Assembly (NCBI RefSeq): GCF_039521925.1
Contig: NZ_BAAACY010000008.1
Coordinates: 37,553 to 101,552 of the forward strand
DNA: 64,000 bases
Reading direction: 5' to 3'
DNA from: Virgibacillus salarius
GTDB taxonomy: Bacteria > Bacillota > Bacilli > Bacillales > Amphibacillaceae
The notes under the pieces were generated by a model that saw only the letters and a list, made by a program, of their open reading frames with translations, made no database searches and was not told the DNA's origin. Positions 40,175-50,636 of the stretch are shown one piece after another. A program made the translations under genes and the position numbers. Each line of letters begins with the position of its first letter. Position 1 is the stretch's first letter.

Positions 40175-41644
40175 CTATATAGAATAATTAGGTGCCTCTT
40201 TGGTAATTTGTACATCATGTGGATGACTTTCCCTTAGCCCCGCATTTGTAATTTTTACGAATTGAGCATCTTCTCTTAGTGCATCAATAGTTTCTGTACC
40301 ACAATAACCCATTCCAGAACGAAGTCCGCCCATTAATTGATGAATCGTATCAGCAAGTGGACCTTTATAAGCAACTCTACCTTCAATTCCTTCAGGGACA
40401 AGCTTCTTCACATCAGAGTCCTCTTGGAAATAACGATCTTTTGAGCCTGCCTTCATTGCACCAACAGATCCCATTCCTCGGTAAACTTTATATTGTCTTC
40501 CTTGGAAAATCTCCGTTTCACCAGGGCTTTCGGAAACACCTGCAAACATGCTACCTAGCATAACCGCATGAGCTCCTGCAGCCAATGCTTTTACAATGTC
40601 ACCTGAATACTTGATACCACCATCTGCAATAACAGGTACATTATATTCAGCAGCTGCTTGCGCACAATCATATACTGCTGTAATTTGTGGAACACCTACA
40701 CCGGCTACGACACGTGTAGTGCAAATAGAGCCAGGGCCAATTCCTACTTTAACAATCGATGCTCCAGCCTCAATCAGCTCTTTCGTTGCTTGAGGTGTTG
40801 CTACGTTACCTGCAATAATATCTAATGACGGATAAGCCTTACGTACTGCTTTTACTTGTTCGATAACCCCTTGTGAGTGGCCATGAGCTGTGTCAATAAC
40901 GATAGCGTCAACGCCAGCTTCCACAAGCTTTTCAATTCGTTTCATAGCATCTCCTGTCACACCAACTGCTGCACCTGCTAATAGTCTACCTTGCGCATCT
41001 TTTGCTGCATGTGGAAACTCAATTACTTTTTCAATATCTTTTATAGTAATTAATCCTTTTAGAACCGTTTGATCATCCACTAATGGCAGCTTTTCAATTT
41101 TATATTGTTGGAGGATTTGTTCAGCTTCTTCTAAAGTTGTACCAACTGGTGCTGTTACCAGATTTTCACTTGTCATCACTTCTGAAATCAATATAGAATA
41201 ATCTTGAATAAATCGAAGATCACGATTCGTAAGTATTCCTACAAGCTTCTGTTCATCCGTGTTATTAACAATCGGTACACCCGATATGCGAAATTTACCC
41301 ATCAAATGTTCTGCATCATATACCTGATGTTCTGGAGTTAAAAAGAATGGGTTTGTAATTACGCCACTTTCGGAACGTTTAACACGATCTACTTGCTCTG
41401 CTTGCTCCTCAATCGACATATTCTTATGAATAATACCAATTCCACCTTGTCGAGCCATTGCTATTGCCATCGATGCTTCTGTTACAGTATCCATTCCAGC
41501 ACTTATTAATGGGGTGTTGAGCTTTATATTGTCCGTTAGTTGTGTACTTACATCCACATCCTTTGGCAATACCTCTGATTTTGCAGGCATTAACAAAACA
41601 TCATCAAACGTTAAACCTTCTTTAGAAAATTTATCTTCTCGCAT
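40175..41644 (-). CDS. guaB: IMP dehydrogenase
   Basis: 489 residues. Converts IMP to XMP, committing to GMP. TIM barrel with two CBS domains inserted (about 93-205), active-site loop GPGSICTTRVVAGVG (Cys about 308), flap YRGMGS near 385. AAGGAGG upstream. Confidence 0.97.
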   Translation of the reverse strand: MREDKFSKEGLTFDDVLLMPAKSEVLPKDVDVSTQLTDNIKLNTPLISAGMDTVTEASMAIAMARQGGIGIIHKNMSIEEQAEQVDRVKRSESGVITNPFFLTPEHQVYDAEHLMGKFRISGVPIVNNTDEQKLVGILTNRDLRFIQDYSILISEVMTSENLVTAPVGTTLEEAEQILQQYKIEKLPLVDDQTVLKGLITIKDIEKVIEFPHAAKDAQGRLLAGAAVGVTGDAMKRIEKLVEAGVDAIVIDTAHGHSQGVIEQVKAVRKAYPSLDIIAGNVATPQATKELIEAGASIVKVGIGPGSICTTRVVAGVGVPQITAVYDCAQAAAEYNVPVIADGGIKYSGDIVKALAAGAHAVMLGSMFAGVSESPGETEIFQGRQYKVYRGMGSVGAMKAGSKDRYFQEDSDVKKLVPEGIEGRVAYKGPLADTIHQLMGGLRSGMGYCGTETIDALREDAQFVKITNAGLRESHPHDVQITKEAPNYSI

Positions 41645-41698
41645 GCTTATCCTCCTTATAAGTTTAGATAACTATCTAGGCTTTTCACTACACCCTTA

Positions 41699-41778
41699 TG
41701 TATGCAAGAACCGAACTTGCATACACTAGTAGTACTTCTATTTTTATTTACAATACGCCAACATATTAGCTTTTTCAA
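41699..41778 (-). promoter_or_regulatory. guaB promoter and leader hairpin
   Basis: TTGAAA (41778-41773), 17 bases, TATTGT (41755-41750) on the minus strand. The leader then holds a perfect 10-base stem, TGTATGCAAG and CTTGCATACA, around 7 bases (41725-41699), with no T run, so probably an RNA stability or regulatory hairpin. Confidence 0.6.
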
Positions 41779-41845
41779 CAAGAGATTGTTGGAAATAAAA
41801 AAATAAATAGATTCAAAATTTTTTAATAGTTAAGAGGTATCATCT

Positions 41846-42796
41846 ATGAATCCGATTATCTCCTTTGTTAATTACTTACAATCCCAACAAACTGCACAAA
41901 GCTATTTATGCCATTGTTATACACAGTTAAAACTTCCAGATCCGGAAGCGAAGAGCTATGAGAATTGTAATGCCTTTATCTATTATTTAAACCATGGGAA
42001 CCGATTTTATCAGCAAGGAAGGAAGTCTGATCCTTTTATGCAGCCGATTCTTTATTTTTATGGGATGGTGCACTTCATTAAAGCCTGCTTATTAACCAAA
42101 CGCCCAAATTATCCTGAGTCGACCAACTTATTAGCTCATGGTGTAACAGCTAGGAAAAGAAAGAAAAAGGATTATACATTTATGAATGATGAGGTAAAAG
42201 TACAACATAATGGCTTATTCCCTTACTTTTCTGAGCATTTATACGAGCAAACGATTCCATTTGAAAAAAGAAGTATGAAACATTTATTAGCAGTAATACC
42301 AGAAATGAATCAACTCTTTCAATTTCAAGGGGAACATAAGATGGTACCTGTCGGAAAACAATATTCCAAACTATTAGAGTTTCCAGCTCATTTACTGGAT
42401 TCCTATCATTTAACAGATACAGCCTTTATTCGCCGAATTCAACCATACCTACCAAATATAAAATATTATGATTACGATGATCGTATGATTCGAATGGAGG
42501 TTACTGATCCAGTTAAAAAAGTAACTGGCCCATTTTTCGTCCACAGTTCTACAGAACAATTATTTTTCCCTTTAAAACGTGAAGATTATCTGTCCATTCA
42601 CGAAGTGATGGTACATTATTTGATTTTATATAATCTAAGCATGCTTTGTCGTTATGAAACAGAGTGGTGGGGAGATTTATTCGTCGCAAAACCCGACATC
42701 GATTATCCATTCATTTTGTACTTCTTAGAATTAACGTCAACTAAAATGCCACTTCTATTAGGGGAAAATTTATACGATCAACGAAAAAAATTGTAA
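41846..42796 (+). CDS. yaaC: YaaC-family protein
   Basis: 316 residues. Follows YaaC in length and place (between guaB and gyrA in Bacillus). HGVTARKRKKKDYTFMNDEV and LHGLFPYFS-like blocks are typical. Soluble, function unknown. Converges with the HD-GYP gene; a hairpin AGAGAGT/ACTCTCT at 42795-42829 can end both. Confidence 0.85.
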   Translation: MNPIISFVNYLQSQQTAQSYLCHCYTQLKLPDPEAKSYENCNAFIYYLNHGNRFYQQGRKSDPFMQPILYFYGMVHFIKACLLTKRPNYPESTNLLAHGVTARKRKKKDYTFMNDEVKVQHNGLFPYFSEHLYEQTIPFEKRSMKHLLAVIPEMNQLFQFQGEHKMVPVGKQYSKLLEFPAHLLDSYHLTDTAFIRRIQPYLPNIKYYDYDDRMIRMEVTDPVKKVTGPFFVHSSTEQLFFPLKREDYLSIHEVMVHYLILYNLSMLCRYETEWWGDLFVAKPDIDYPFILYFLELTSTKMPLLLGENLYDQRKKL

Positions 42797-42801
42797 GAGA
42801 G

Positions 42802-43923
42802 TCAGTCGATGCTAGACGAACTCTCTAAAATCTCTTCAATATAAACAGTAGGATGATTTTGTAATGCCATGATGTCGTCATTATCTTGTAGCCTTATCAT
42901 TGGTCGAGTTGGCTTATTGGCATCAGTGAAGACAATCTCCCCTATCATTGCATTGGATAGCTTTACCTTTGTCCCTACGGGGAAATTGGTAATACCTTGC
43001 ACAAAAGTATGAACTACATCTGGATCTAACTTAGAAAATTGCTCCTGCCGCAGTTTCTCCATTACCTTAAAAGGGGATTGCTTTTCCTTATATAACCGAT
43101 CACAAATCATAGCATGGTACATATCACAAACAGCGACAATCCGAGCATAACGATGAATTTTCCCTTTGGATAATCCAAGTGGATAACCACTGCCATCCAT
43201 TCGCTCGTGATGTTGTAAGACTGCTTGTTTAACAGCTTGTTTAATCGTTGGTAATTTCTCGGTTAATCGATAGGAATAAGTAGGATGCTTTTTTACTTCT
43301 AATAAATCTTCAGTTGTTAAAAAATGATGTTTCTTCACGATGGCAGGATCAATTCTTGCCATTCCACAATCACTTAAAAATCCTGCTAGACCAACTTGTA
43401 ACCATTCTCCTTTTGCGTATCCGGTTTTGTATCCGAGATAAGCCGATAAAATAGCCACCGCCACATTATGATGAAAGAAATAGTCCTCCCTAGTTGCATA
43501 GTGATGTATAGTATAGATTTCCTGGCTGATGTCTTTCATTCGCCCTAACAAAGGAATAATCAACTTACGTACTTGAGTAATATCAATAGCTGAGCCGTTT
43601 TGCCAAGATACAAAGAGCGCTTTGTATTGCTTAACAGCTAGCTGATAATGTGCTGCAAATGGTAAAGATGATGTTTCCTCACGAAGGTTAGTTTCTAACA
43701 AATCACTCTTTCTTTGCTGCATTTCTTCCTCTTTCGGCTGATATTCACTACCATCTGCCAACTTTGGAGAGACATGAACGGTTTTCACTAGGAATTTTTG
43801 TAATACAACAATATGCTGCTCTGTAAGCACAGTCTGCTTAGGGATTATCGGACGACTCGTTTTTCCTTCTACGTCCTTCATTAAAACACAGCCTGGTATT
43901 AGATGTAATGGACTTACTTGCAT
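42802..43923 (-). CDS. HD-GYP domain protein with degenerate HD motif
   Basis: 373 residues. The C-terminal HD-GYP domain (about 140-320) keeps HHNVAVA (151) and HHERMDGSGYPLGLS (238), but the central HDxGK motif reads SDCGM (184-188), losing a metal-binding His and the Lys. HD-GYP proteins hydrolyse c-di-GMP; this one may be weak, changed in specificity or a receptor. The N-terminal 100 residues match no domain I know. GGGGAGG upstream. Confidence 0.85.
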   Translation of the reverse strand: MQVSPLHLIPGCVLMKDVEGKTSRPIIPKQTVLTEQHIVVLQKFLVKTVHVSPKLADGSEYQPKEEEMQQRKSDLLETNLREETSSLPFAAHYQLAVKQYKALFVSWQNGSAIDITQVRKLIIPLLGRMKDISQEIYTIHHYATREDYFFHHNVAVAILSAYLGYKTGYAKGEWLQVGLAGFLSDCGMARIDPAIVKKHHFLTTEDLLEVKKHPTYSYRLTEKLPTIKQAVKQAVLQHHERMDGSGYPLGLSKGKIHRYARIVAVCDMYHAMICDRLYKEKQSPFKVMEKLRQEQFSKLDPDVVHTFVQGITNFPVGTKVKLSNAMIGEIVFTDANKPTRPMIRLQDNDDIMALQNHPTVYIEEILESSSSID

Positions 43924-43995
43924 ATTACTTTCCTCCCCACTAGATAAATAAGATATATAAAATAGGATAGTATCTCATTGTGTTTCATCTAGTTG

Positions 43996-44028
43996 AAAAA
44001 AAGATGGCCGAACGTCAGCCATCTTTTC
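43996..44028. terminator. gyrA terminator
   Basis: AAAAGATGGC and GCCATCTTTT around 9 bases, T run on the minus strand. Confidence 0.85.
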
Positions 44029-44030
44029 AA

Positions 44031-46529
44031 TTATTCTTCCACATCTTCTGTTGTATCTTGTGCTGCTTGATCTTTCTGATCCACTTGTTCTTCTTCCTCA
44101 TCCTGATCAATCCTTGTTACAGTAGCTACTTCCTCATCATCCTGTAAACGGATCAAACGAACTCCCATCGTATTACGTCCAGTCTCTGATATATCTTCGA
44201 CTGGAATACGAATGAGTACACCTGCAACAGTAATTAGCATAAGATCTTCTTTACCTGAAACAACTTTCACCGCTGCTACATGTCCTGTTTTTTCTGTTAA
44301 ATTACAAGTGTATATTCCTTTACCACCACGATTTGTTATTCGATACTCTGACTCTGGTGTTTGTTTACCATAACCCTTACTTGTTACGTGGAGAATCTTA
44401 GCATCTTCCTGTAAGATTTCCATGGAAACAACCTCATCATCTTCACGTAATGATATACCCTTTACGCCAGCTGCAGTCCTTCCCATAGATCGTATTTGGT
44501 CCTCTGGAAAACGAATTAAATAGCCATTTTTCGTTGCAATCATCATATCCTTTGTACCATCAGTTAGCCGCACTGAGATCAGCTCATCTTCTTCTCGAAG
44601 TCCTACTGCAATAAGTCCACCTTTACGAATATTTGCAAATTGGGCAAGTGACGTACGTTTAGAAATACCGTGCTTCGTTGTAAAAAATAAAAATTGATCT
44701 TCACGATAGTCTTTTACAGAGATAACCGCATTCACCCATTCGCCTTTCTCAATTTGCAACAGATTAATAATGGGAATTCCTTTTGCAGTTCTACTGAACT
44801 CTGGCACTTCATATCCTTTTGCCTTGTACACTTTACCTTTATTTGTGAAGAATAATATAGTGTCATGGGTAGAAGTAGAGACAAGATGTTCAACAAAATC
44901 ATCCTCATTCGTTCCCATTCCTTGGATACCACGACCGCCACGCTTCTGAGTACGATAGGTAGAAGAAGGTAATCGTTTGATATATCCCTGATGTGTTAAT
45001 GTAATAACAATGTTTTCTTCTGGGATTAGATCTTCGTCCTCAAAGAAATCACTACCACCAACAACAATTTCAGTTCGACGATCATCATTAAAGCGTTCCT
45101 TAATTTCTGTTAGCTCTTCACGAATAATCTCTAATACCTTTTCTTCATCCGCTAAAATCGCTTTTAACTCTTCAATTAGTTTTTGAAGTTCTTTATACTC
45201 ATTTTCAATTTTTTCACGTTCAAGACCTGTTAAACGTTGTAAACGCATATCTAAAATTGCTTGTGCTTGTTTCTCAGATAGATCAAAACGTTCAATTAGT
45301 CCAGTACGTGCAATATCTGTTGTCTTTGAACTACGAATAAGCGCAATAACCTCATCCAAATTATCAAGCGCAATTCGCAACCCCTCTAAAATATGTGCAC
45401 GTGCCTCAGCTTTTCGCAATTCAAATGCTGTACGCCGTTTAATAATTACTTTTTGATGCTCTAAATAATGAATAAGACATTGTTTGATTGAAAGTACTTT
45501 AGGTTGTCCGTCTACTAATGCCAACGTATTTATCCCAAAGGTAGTTTGCAACGCAGTATGTTTATATAAATTATTAAGAACAACATTCGCATTTACATCC
45601 CGACGGAGTTCAATAACGACACGTAGCCCATCACGATCTGATTCATCTCGTAAATCAGTAATTCCGTCAATTCGTTTATCTCGTACAAGCTCAGCAATCT
45701 TCTCTATCAGCTTTGCTTTATTTACCTGATATGGTAATTCAGTTGCAATAATCGTAGACTTTCCGTTTGGCTTCTCTTCAATATTGACTTTTGCTCGAAT
45801 AGTAACAGAGCCTTTCCCTGTTTCATATGCTTTGCGAATTCCACTCCTACCAAGAATTTGCCCAGCTGTAGGGAAATCAGGACCATGAATATAATCCTCC
45901 ATCAGTTCATCAATTGTAATTTCTGGATCTTTACTTAGCGCAAGTACGGCATCTATTGTTTCACCAAGATTATGTGGTGGAATATTTGTTGCCATCCCTA
46001 CAGCTATCCCTGATGCTCCATTAACAAGTAAGTTAGGAAATCTAGAAGGGAAAACAACTGGTTCCCTTTCTGAGCCATCATAGTTATCCGTATAATCGAT
46101 TGTATCTTTATTGATATCACGCAATAATTCCATGGATATTTTTGACATTCTTGCTTCCGTATAACGCATTGCTGCCGCTGAATCTCCATCTACAGAACCA
46201 AAATTACCATGCCCATCTACCAGCATATTTCGATAACTAAAATCCTGCGCCATCCTTACCATAGCTTCATAAACAGCTGAATCACCATGTGGATGATATT
46301 TACCAATTACTTCACCAACGATACGAGCAGATTTTTTATAAGCTTTATCTGCATGCATACCTAAATCATTCATTGCATATAATATTCTACGATGAACAGG
46401 CTTTAATCCGTCACGAACATCTGGAAGAGCACGTGAGACAATAACACTCATTGCATAATCAAGGAATGATGTACGCATTTCCTGACTAAGATTTATCTCC
46501 TGTACATTTGGACGTTGCTGATCCGCCAT
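44031..46529 (-). CDS. gyrA: DNA gyrase subunit A
   Basis: 832 residues. Breaks and rejoins DNA with catalytic Tyr in AAAMRYTEARMS (about 123). The quinolone region reads HPHGDSAVYEAMVR, with the usual Ser and Glu, so no common resistance change. GyrA box KRGGRGIQG (about 530) and six-bladed C-terminal wrapping domain, ending in an acidic tail. The ATG at 46529 follows GGAGGT. Confidence 0.97.
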   Translation of the reverse strand: MADQQRPNVQEINLSQEMRTSFLDYAMSVIVSRALPDVRDGLKPVHRRILYAMNDLGMHADKAYKKSARIVGEVIGKYHPHGDSAVYEAMVRMAQDFSYRNMLVDGHGNFGSVDGDSAAAMRYTEARMSKISMELLRDINKDTIDYTDNYDGSEREPVVFPSRFPNLLVNGASGIAVGMATNIPPHNLGETIDAVLALSKDPEITIDELMEDYIHGPDFPTAGQILGRSGIRKAYETGKGSVTIRAKVNIEEKPNGKSTIIATELPYQVNKAKLIEKIAELVRDKRIDGITDLRDESDRDGLRVVIELRRDVNANVVLNNLYKHTALQTTFGINTLALVDGQPKVLSIKQCLIHYLEHQKVIIKRRTAFELRKAEARAHILEGLRIALDNLDEVIALIRSSKTTDIARTGLIERFDLSEKQAQAILDMRLQRLTGLEREKIENEYKELQKLIEELKAILADEEKVLEIIREELTEIKERFNDDRRTEIVVGGSDFFEDEDLIPEENIVITLTHQGYIKRLPSSTYRTQKRGGRGIQGMGTNEDDFVEHLVSTSTHDTILFFTNKGKVYKAKGYEVPEFSRTAKGIPIINLLQIEKGEWVNAVISVKDYREDQFLFFTTKHGISKRTSLAQFANIRKGGLIAVGLREEDELISVRLTDGTKDMMIATKNGYLIRFPEDQIRSMGRTAAGVKGISLREDDEVVSMEILQEDAKILHVTSKGYGKQTPESEYRITNRGGKGIYTCNLTEKTGHVAAVKVVSGKEDLMLITVAGVLIRIPVEDISETGRNTMGVRLIRLQDDEEVATVTRIDQDEEEEQVDQKDQAAQDTTEDVEE

Positions 46530-46624
46530 TGTAATACTACCTCCATTCACTAGTACAACCAAAACCTATAAAGCCTGAGAAGCTGGCTTTATATTTTATA
46601 TAACAACGTGGAACGTGGCTTTAT

Positions 46625-48550
46625 CTAAATATCCAAATTCTTTACATATTGGGCATTCTCTTGGATAAAGTTTCTTCGTGGTTCCACTTTATCTCCCATC
46701 AGCACATCAAAAATCTGATCAGCGTCAATTGCATCAGATAATTCAACTTGAAGAAGGGTACGTGATTCTGGACTCATTGTTGTTTCCCAAAGTTGCGTTG
46801 CATTCATTTCCCCTAAACCTTTATATCGCTGCAAGCCTGGTTTTGGAGCTTTCGGTATTTCCTCTAATATCCGTTCCATCTCTTTGTCATTGTAGGCATA
46901 ATGAACAGCCTTACCTTGTTGTATCTTGTAAAGAGGTGGCTGCGCAATATAAACATAGCCATGCTCAATAAGTGGGCGCATATAACGATAAAAGAAGGTT
47001 AACAATAACGTTCGAATATGGGCACCATCAACATCGGCATCTGTCATAAGCACAATTTTATGATAACGGGCTTTAGTGATATCAAAATCCTCGCCAATCC
47101 CTGTACCTAAAGCAGTAATAATCGTTCGCACTTCATTATTTGATAAAATTTTATCAAGCCGCGCTTTTTCTACGTTTAAAATCTTTCCACGTAAAGGTAA
47201 GATTGCTTGAAAATGTCGGTCACGTCCTTGTTTAGCAGATCCTCCCGCAGAATCTCCCTCCACAATGTACAATTCACTGATTTTAGCATCCTTTGAAGAA
47301 CAATCTGCAAGTTTACCAGGTAAATTGGATACTTCCAACGCACTTTTTCTACGTGTCAGTTCACGAGCTTTTTTCGCCGCTGCCCGGGCACGTGAAGCCA
47401 TTAATCCTTTTTCTACAACGATTTTAGCAACGTTTGGATTTTCGAATAAAAATTTAGAAAAGGTTTCACTAAAAACAGAATCGGTAACTGTCCGTACTTC
47501 ACTATTACCTAATTTAGTCTTTGTTTGACCTTCAAACTGAGGATCAGGATGTTTAACGGAAACAATTGCTGTCAATCCTTCGCGAACATCGTCTCCAGAT
47601 AAATTCGGATCATTTTCCTTAAATAAGTTATTCTTTCTAGCATAATCGTTAATCACACGTGTCAATCCTGTTTTAAACCCAGATTCATGCATACCGCCCT
47701 CATAGGTATGAATATTATTGGCAAATGAATAGAGATTGCTCGTAAAGCCATCATTGTATTGAATGGCAACTTCTACAGATATCCCTTGCTCTTCTCCTTC
47801 AGCATAAAAAGGCTCATGCAAAATTTCCTTTGTGCGATTTATATATTCTACATAAGAGCTAATTCCACCCTCATAATGATAATTAATTGGCTCTGAGTCT
47901 GTTCGCTTATCTTCAATGGAAATATTGATTCCCTTATTTAGAAATGCTAACTCTCTAAGTCGTTGAGATAACGTATCAAAATTATACGTCGTGGTTTCGT
48001 TAAAGATTTCTGGATCAGGATTGAAATGTGTAATTGTTCCCGTAATATCTGTTTCGCCAACTACTTCAATTTCCCCTTGTGGAACACCTTTTTTAAACTG
48101 TAAATAATGAATTTTATTATCTCGATGGACATGTACCTCTAAATTAGTAGACAGCGCATTAACAACAGAAGCACCTACGCCATGAAGCCCACCAGAAACC
48201 TTATAACCACCACCACCGAACTTTCCTCCGGCATGAAGGACAGTCATAATAACTTCTAAAGCTGGGCGTCCTGTTTTTTTCTGGATATCAACAGGGATAC
48301 CGCGTCCATTATCCTTTACCGTTATACTATTATCCTTTTCGATAATAACCTCGATCTTATCACAATAGCCAGCTAGGGCTTCATCAATACTGTTATCTAC
48401 AATTTCCCAGACGAGATGATGCAAGCCTTTTTCACTTGTTGAACCAATATACATTCCGGGACGTTTACGGACCGCTTCTAGCCCTTCAAGTACCTGTATT
48501 TGATCTGCATCATAGGCCTGTTCATTCATGATCTTATCTTCCATTGACAT
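46625..48550 (-). CDS. gyrB: DNA gyrase subunit B
   Basis: 641 residues. GHKL ATPase (VDNSIDEALAG about 47, DNGRGIPVDIQ about 79, GGLHGVGASVVNAL about 120), TOPRIM domain EGDSAGGSAKQGRD (about 425) and DADVDGAHIRTLLL (about 500). Ribosome site is weak (GGATG). Works with GyrA to introduce negative supercoils. Confidence 0.97.
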   Translation of the reverse strand: MSMEDKIMNEQAYDADQIQVLEGLEAVRKRPGMYIGSTSEKGLHHLVWEIVDNSIDEALAGYCDKIEVIIEKDNSITVKDNGRGIPVDIQKKTGRPALEVIMTVLHAGGKFGGGGYKVSGGLHGVGASVVNALSTNLEVHVHRDNKIHYLQFKKGVPQGEIEVVGETDITGTITHFNPDPEIFNETTTYNFDTLSQRLRELAFLNKGINISIEDKRTDSEPINYHYEGGISSYVEYINRTKEILHEPFYAEGEEQGISVEVAIQYNDGFTSNLYSFANNIHTYEGGMHESGFKTGLTRVINDYARKNNLFKENDPNLSGDDVREGLTAIVSVKHPDPQFEGQTKTKLGNSEVRTVTDSVFSETFSKFLFENPNVAKIVVEKGLMASRARAAAKKARELTRRKSALEVSNLPGKLADCSSKDAKISELYIVEGDSAGGSAKQGRDRHFQAILPLRGKILNVEKARLDKILSNNEVRTIITALGTGIGEDFDITKARYHKIVLMTDADVDGAHIRTLLLTFFYRYMRPLIEHGYVYIAQPPLYKIQQGKAVHYAYNDKEMERILEEIPKAPKPGLQRYKGLGEMNATQLWETTMSPESRTLLQVELSDAIDADQIFDVLMGDKVEPRRNFIQENAQYVKNLDI

Positions 48551-48566
48551 GTTTTCACATCCATTT

Positions 48567-48866
48567 CTAAACTTCTTCGGAATCTAGTTCCTTAATTTCG
48601 TCTGAAAAATCATCGAGCTTGCTGATTGTAGATATCATACTTGCTCTTTTTTTCAGAGTAGAGACAGATAAAGTGCTATAATACATCATCTCTTTCGTAA
48701 TCATGACTGATTTTGCATGTTCAATCGGTCCAGCTACTCGCTTCTCTTTTAATGATTCTGTCATTAACTCTTCCATAATGGTTGATGATGAAATTAAATG
48801 ATAATCAATAATAGCAACAACATCACTCGAGTGAATAACGGTATCATTTCCAATATGAATAAACAT
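48567..48866 (-). CDS. remB: Extracellular matrix regulator RemB
   Basis: 99 residues of the RemA/DUF370 family, as B. subtilis YaaB (RemB) between recF and gyrB. MFIHIGNDTVIHSSDVVAI at the start and YYSTLSVSTLKKRAS near 64-78. The C-terminal acidic tail is longer than in B. subtilis. RemA-type proteins bind DNA as rings; the role of RemB is less clear. Confidence 0.9.
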   Translation of the reverse strand: MFIHIGNDTVIHSSDVVAIIDYHLISSSTIMEELMTESLKEKRVAGPIEHAKSVMITKEMMYYSTLSVSTLKKRASMISTISKLDDFSDEIKELDSEEV

Positions 48867-48881
48867 CTGTATCCCCCCACA

Positions 48882-49994
48882 TTATGCTTCTACTTTTCCT
48901 TCCTGCACACGAAAGATTTCCGCTTTTTCTAATGTTTCATGATTAATGCCATCAACACTTGTGGTGGATACGAAGGTCTGAACTTTACCATGAATTGTGT
49001 TTAAAAGATGAGATTGTCGGAAATCATCTAGTTCGCTTAACACATCATCCAACAATAAAATGGGGTATTCTCCTACCTCACTATAAATTAATTCAATCTC
49101 TGCTAGTTTTACAGATAAAGCTGCTGTTCGCTGCTGTCCTTGTGATCCATAGGTTTGTACGTCTCTATGATTAACATAAAACAGCAGATCGTCACGATGG
49201 GGGCCAATTAATGTTGTCCCTCTCTCGATCTCTTTTTCTTGAATGCTTTTGAATTTTTCACAGTATATATCTTCTATTTTCTCCTTATTTGCTTCTTCTG
49301 ATACTTCTATTGTCGGAGAATACTTTATTTCCAGACTTTCAAGTTGACGACTAATACCATAATGTATCGGACTAGCCCATTTTCTTAATAAATCCAAAAA
49401 AACAAACCGCCTTTCCAATAGAGTTGCGGCATGTTCTGAGAGCTGCTCTGTTAAAACCTGCAACATCGTAGTATCTTGATCCGATCTGCGTTGCAATTGT
49501 TTTAGAACAGAATTACGTTGTTTAAGGATTTTTTGGTACTGTCCTAAATGATAGATGTAACGAGGCTGTATTTGGCCAAGTTCCATATCAATGAAACGTC
49601 TGCGAATTTGTGGTGCTCCTTTTACAAGTGTTAAATCCTCTGGAGCAAACATAACAACATTTAGCGCTCCTATATAATCACTTAACCGCTTTTGTTCCAA
49701 TCGATTTAACTTCGCCTTTTTCCCTTTTGAGGAGATTACGATTTCTAGCGGAAAAGATTGTTTTCTTTTAGTAATTCTACCTTCTATTTTAGCATATTCT
49801 TCATCCCATTTGATCAATTCCTTTTCTCTAGGAGTTCGATGGGACTTTGTAAAGGCAAGCAGGTAGATAGCCTCCATTAAATTCGTTTTCCCCTGCGCAT
49901 TTTCACCGATAATTACATTTATCTTATCATCAAATGATATATCCAATTTATGGTAATTACGGTAATTTTTTAATTGTAGCTTTTCAATATGCAT
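48882..49994 (-). CDS. recF: DNA repair protein RecF
   Basis: 370 residues. SMC-like ATPase: Walker A GENAQGKTNLMEAIYLLAFT (about 30-49), signature YGSQGQQRTAALSVKLAE (about 292), Walker B ILLLDDVLSELD (about 320). Helps load RecA at gaps. The ATG at 49994 follows GAGGATTAACT. Confidence 0.96.
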   Translation of the reverse strand: MHIEKLQLKNYRNYHKLDISFDDKINVIIGENAQGKTNLMEAIYLLAFTKSHRTPREKELIKWDEEYAKIEGRITKRKQSFPLEIVISSKGKKAKLNRLEQKRLSDYIGALNVVMFAPEDLTLVKGAPQIRRRFIDMELGQIQPRYIYHLGQYQKILKQRNSVLKQLQRRSDQDTTMLQVLTEQLSEHAATLLERRFVFLDLLRKWASPIHYGISRQLESLEIKYSPTIEVSEEANKEKIEDIYCEKFKSIQEKEIERGTTLIGPHRDDLLFYVNHRDVQTYGSQGQQRTAALSVKLAEIELIYSEVGEYPILLLDDVLSELDDFRQSHLLNTIHGKVQTFVSTTSVDGINHETLEKAEIFRVQEGKVEA

Positions 49995-50015
49995 AGTTAA
50001 TCCTCTTCTAATCAT

Positions 50016-50269
50016 AAAAAATTATGATTCCATCCTTTTAACGTAGGTAATCTATTGAAATAACGTTTTTCGAAAACAGATTTTTATGAATGACGGCTTG
50101 CTGATGCCTGTTAAATTCTTCCTAGTAATGAGATTGCAAAGCAGCAAAAATAGCTTGAACCTGAACGAATTGCAGACGCAGAATGAAAAAAGCTGCGTCA
50201 GAAACAAGCAAGTTTTATTTTAACCGTCAAAATCATTTTCTAAGACTCTATATGTTAATTCATTTTTTA
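50016..50269. other. recF-yaaA gap without a recognised gene
   Basis: About 250 bases. In most relatives yaaA and recF are close together. An imperfect repeat of GCAGACGCAG/CTGCGTC pairs near 50162-50200; nothing else identified. Confidence 0.4.
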
Positions 50270-50485
50270 TCAATCTGTAACGAGAAAAGACCCGATTTCC
50301 TCAATCTTCACCACATCACCAGGATATAGCTTTCTCCCTCGCCTATGTTCTCGTTCACCATTAACTAAGACGCCAACATCTTGTAAATAAGCTTTTACCA
50401 TACCACCAGATTCTAAAACATTGGCAAGCTTGATGAATTGGCCTAAGGAGATATATTCCGTTCGTATAGTTATTTTTTCAGGCAT
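50270..50485 (-). CDS. yaaA: S4-domain RNA-binding protein YaaA
   Basis: 71 residues, one S4 domain: YISLGQFIKLANVLESGGMV, NGEREHRRGRKLYPGDVV. Conserved between dnaN and recF in Bacilli; linked to ribosome assembly. ATG after AAAGAGTGA. Confidence 0.93.
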   Translation of the reverse strand: MPEKITIRTEYISLGQFIKLANVLESGGMVKAYLQDVGVLVNGEREHRRGRKLYPGDVVKIEEIGSFLVTD

Positions 50486-50636
50486 ATTATCACTCTTTTA
50501 GGTCATATTTGTAAAACACGTATCTATTTATCCTCTATTCTTATTTTACTAAAGATTTTCCATTAAGGAAAGGTATGACCCTTTATATCCTAAAATAATC
50601 GCTTATTTAGGCTAAAAATCACTTATACAGATGTAA

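Noticed and set aside
42802..44030. rRNA operon expected near gyrA
   Set aside because: No 16S, 23S or 5S sequence and no Ile/Ala tRNA found in this interval or elsewhere in the window.
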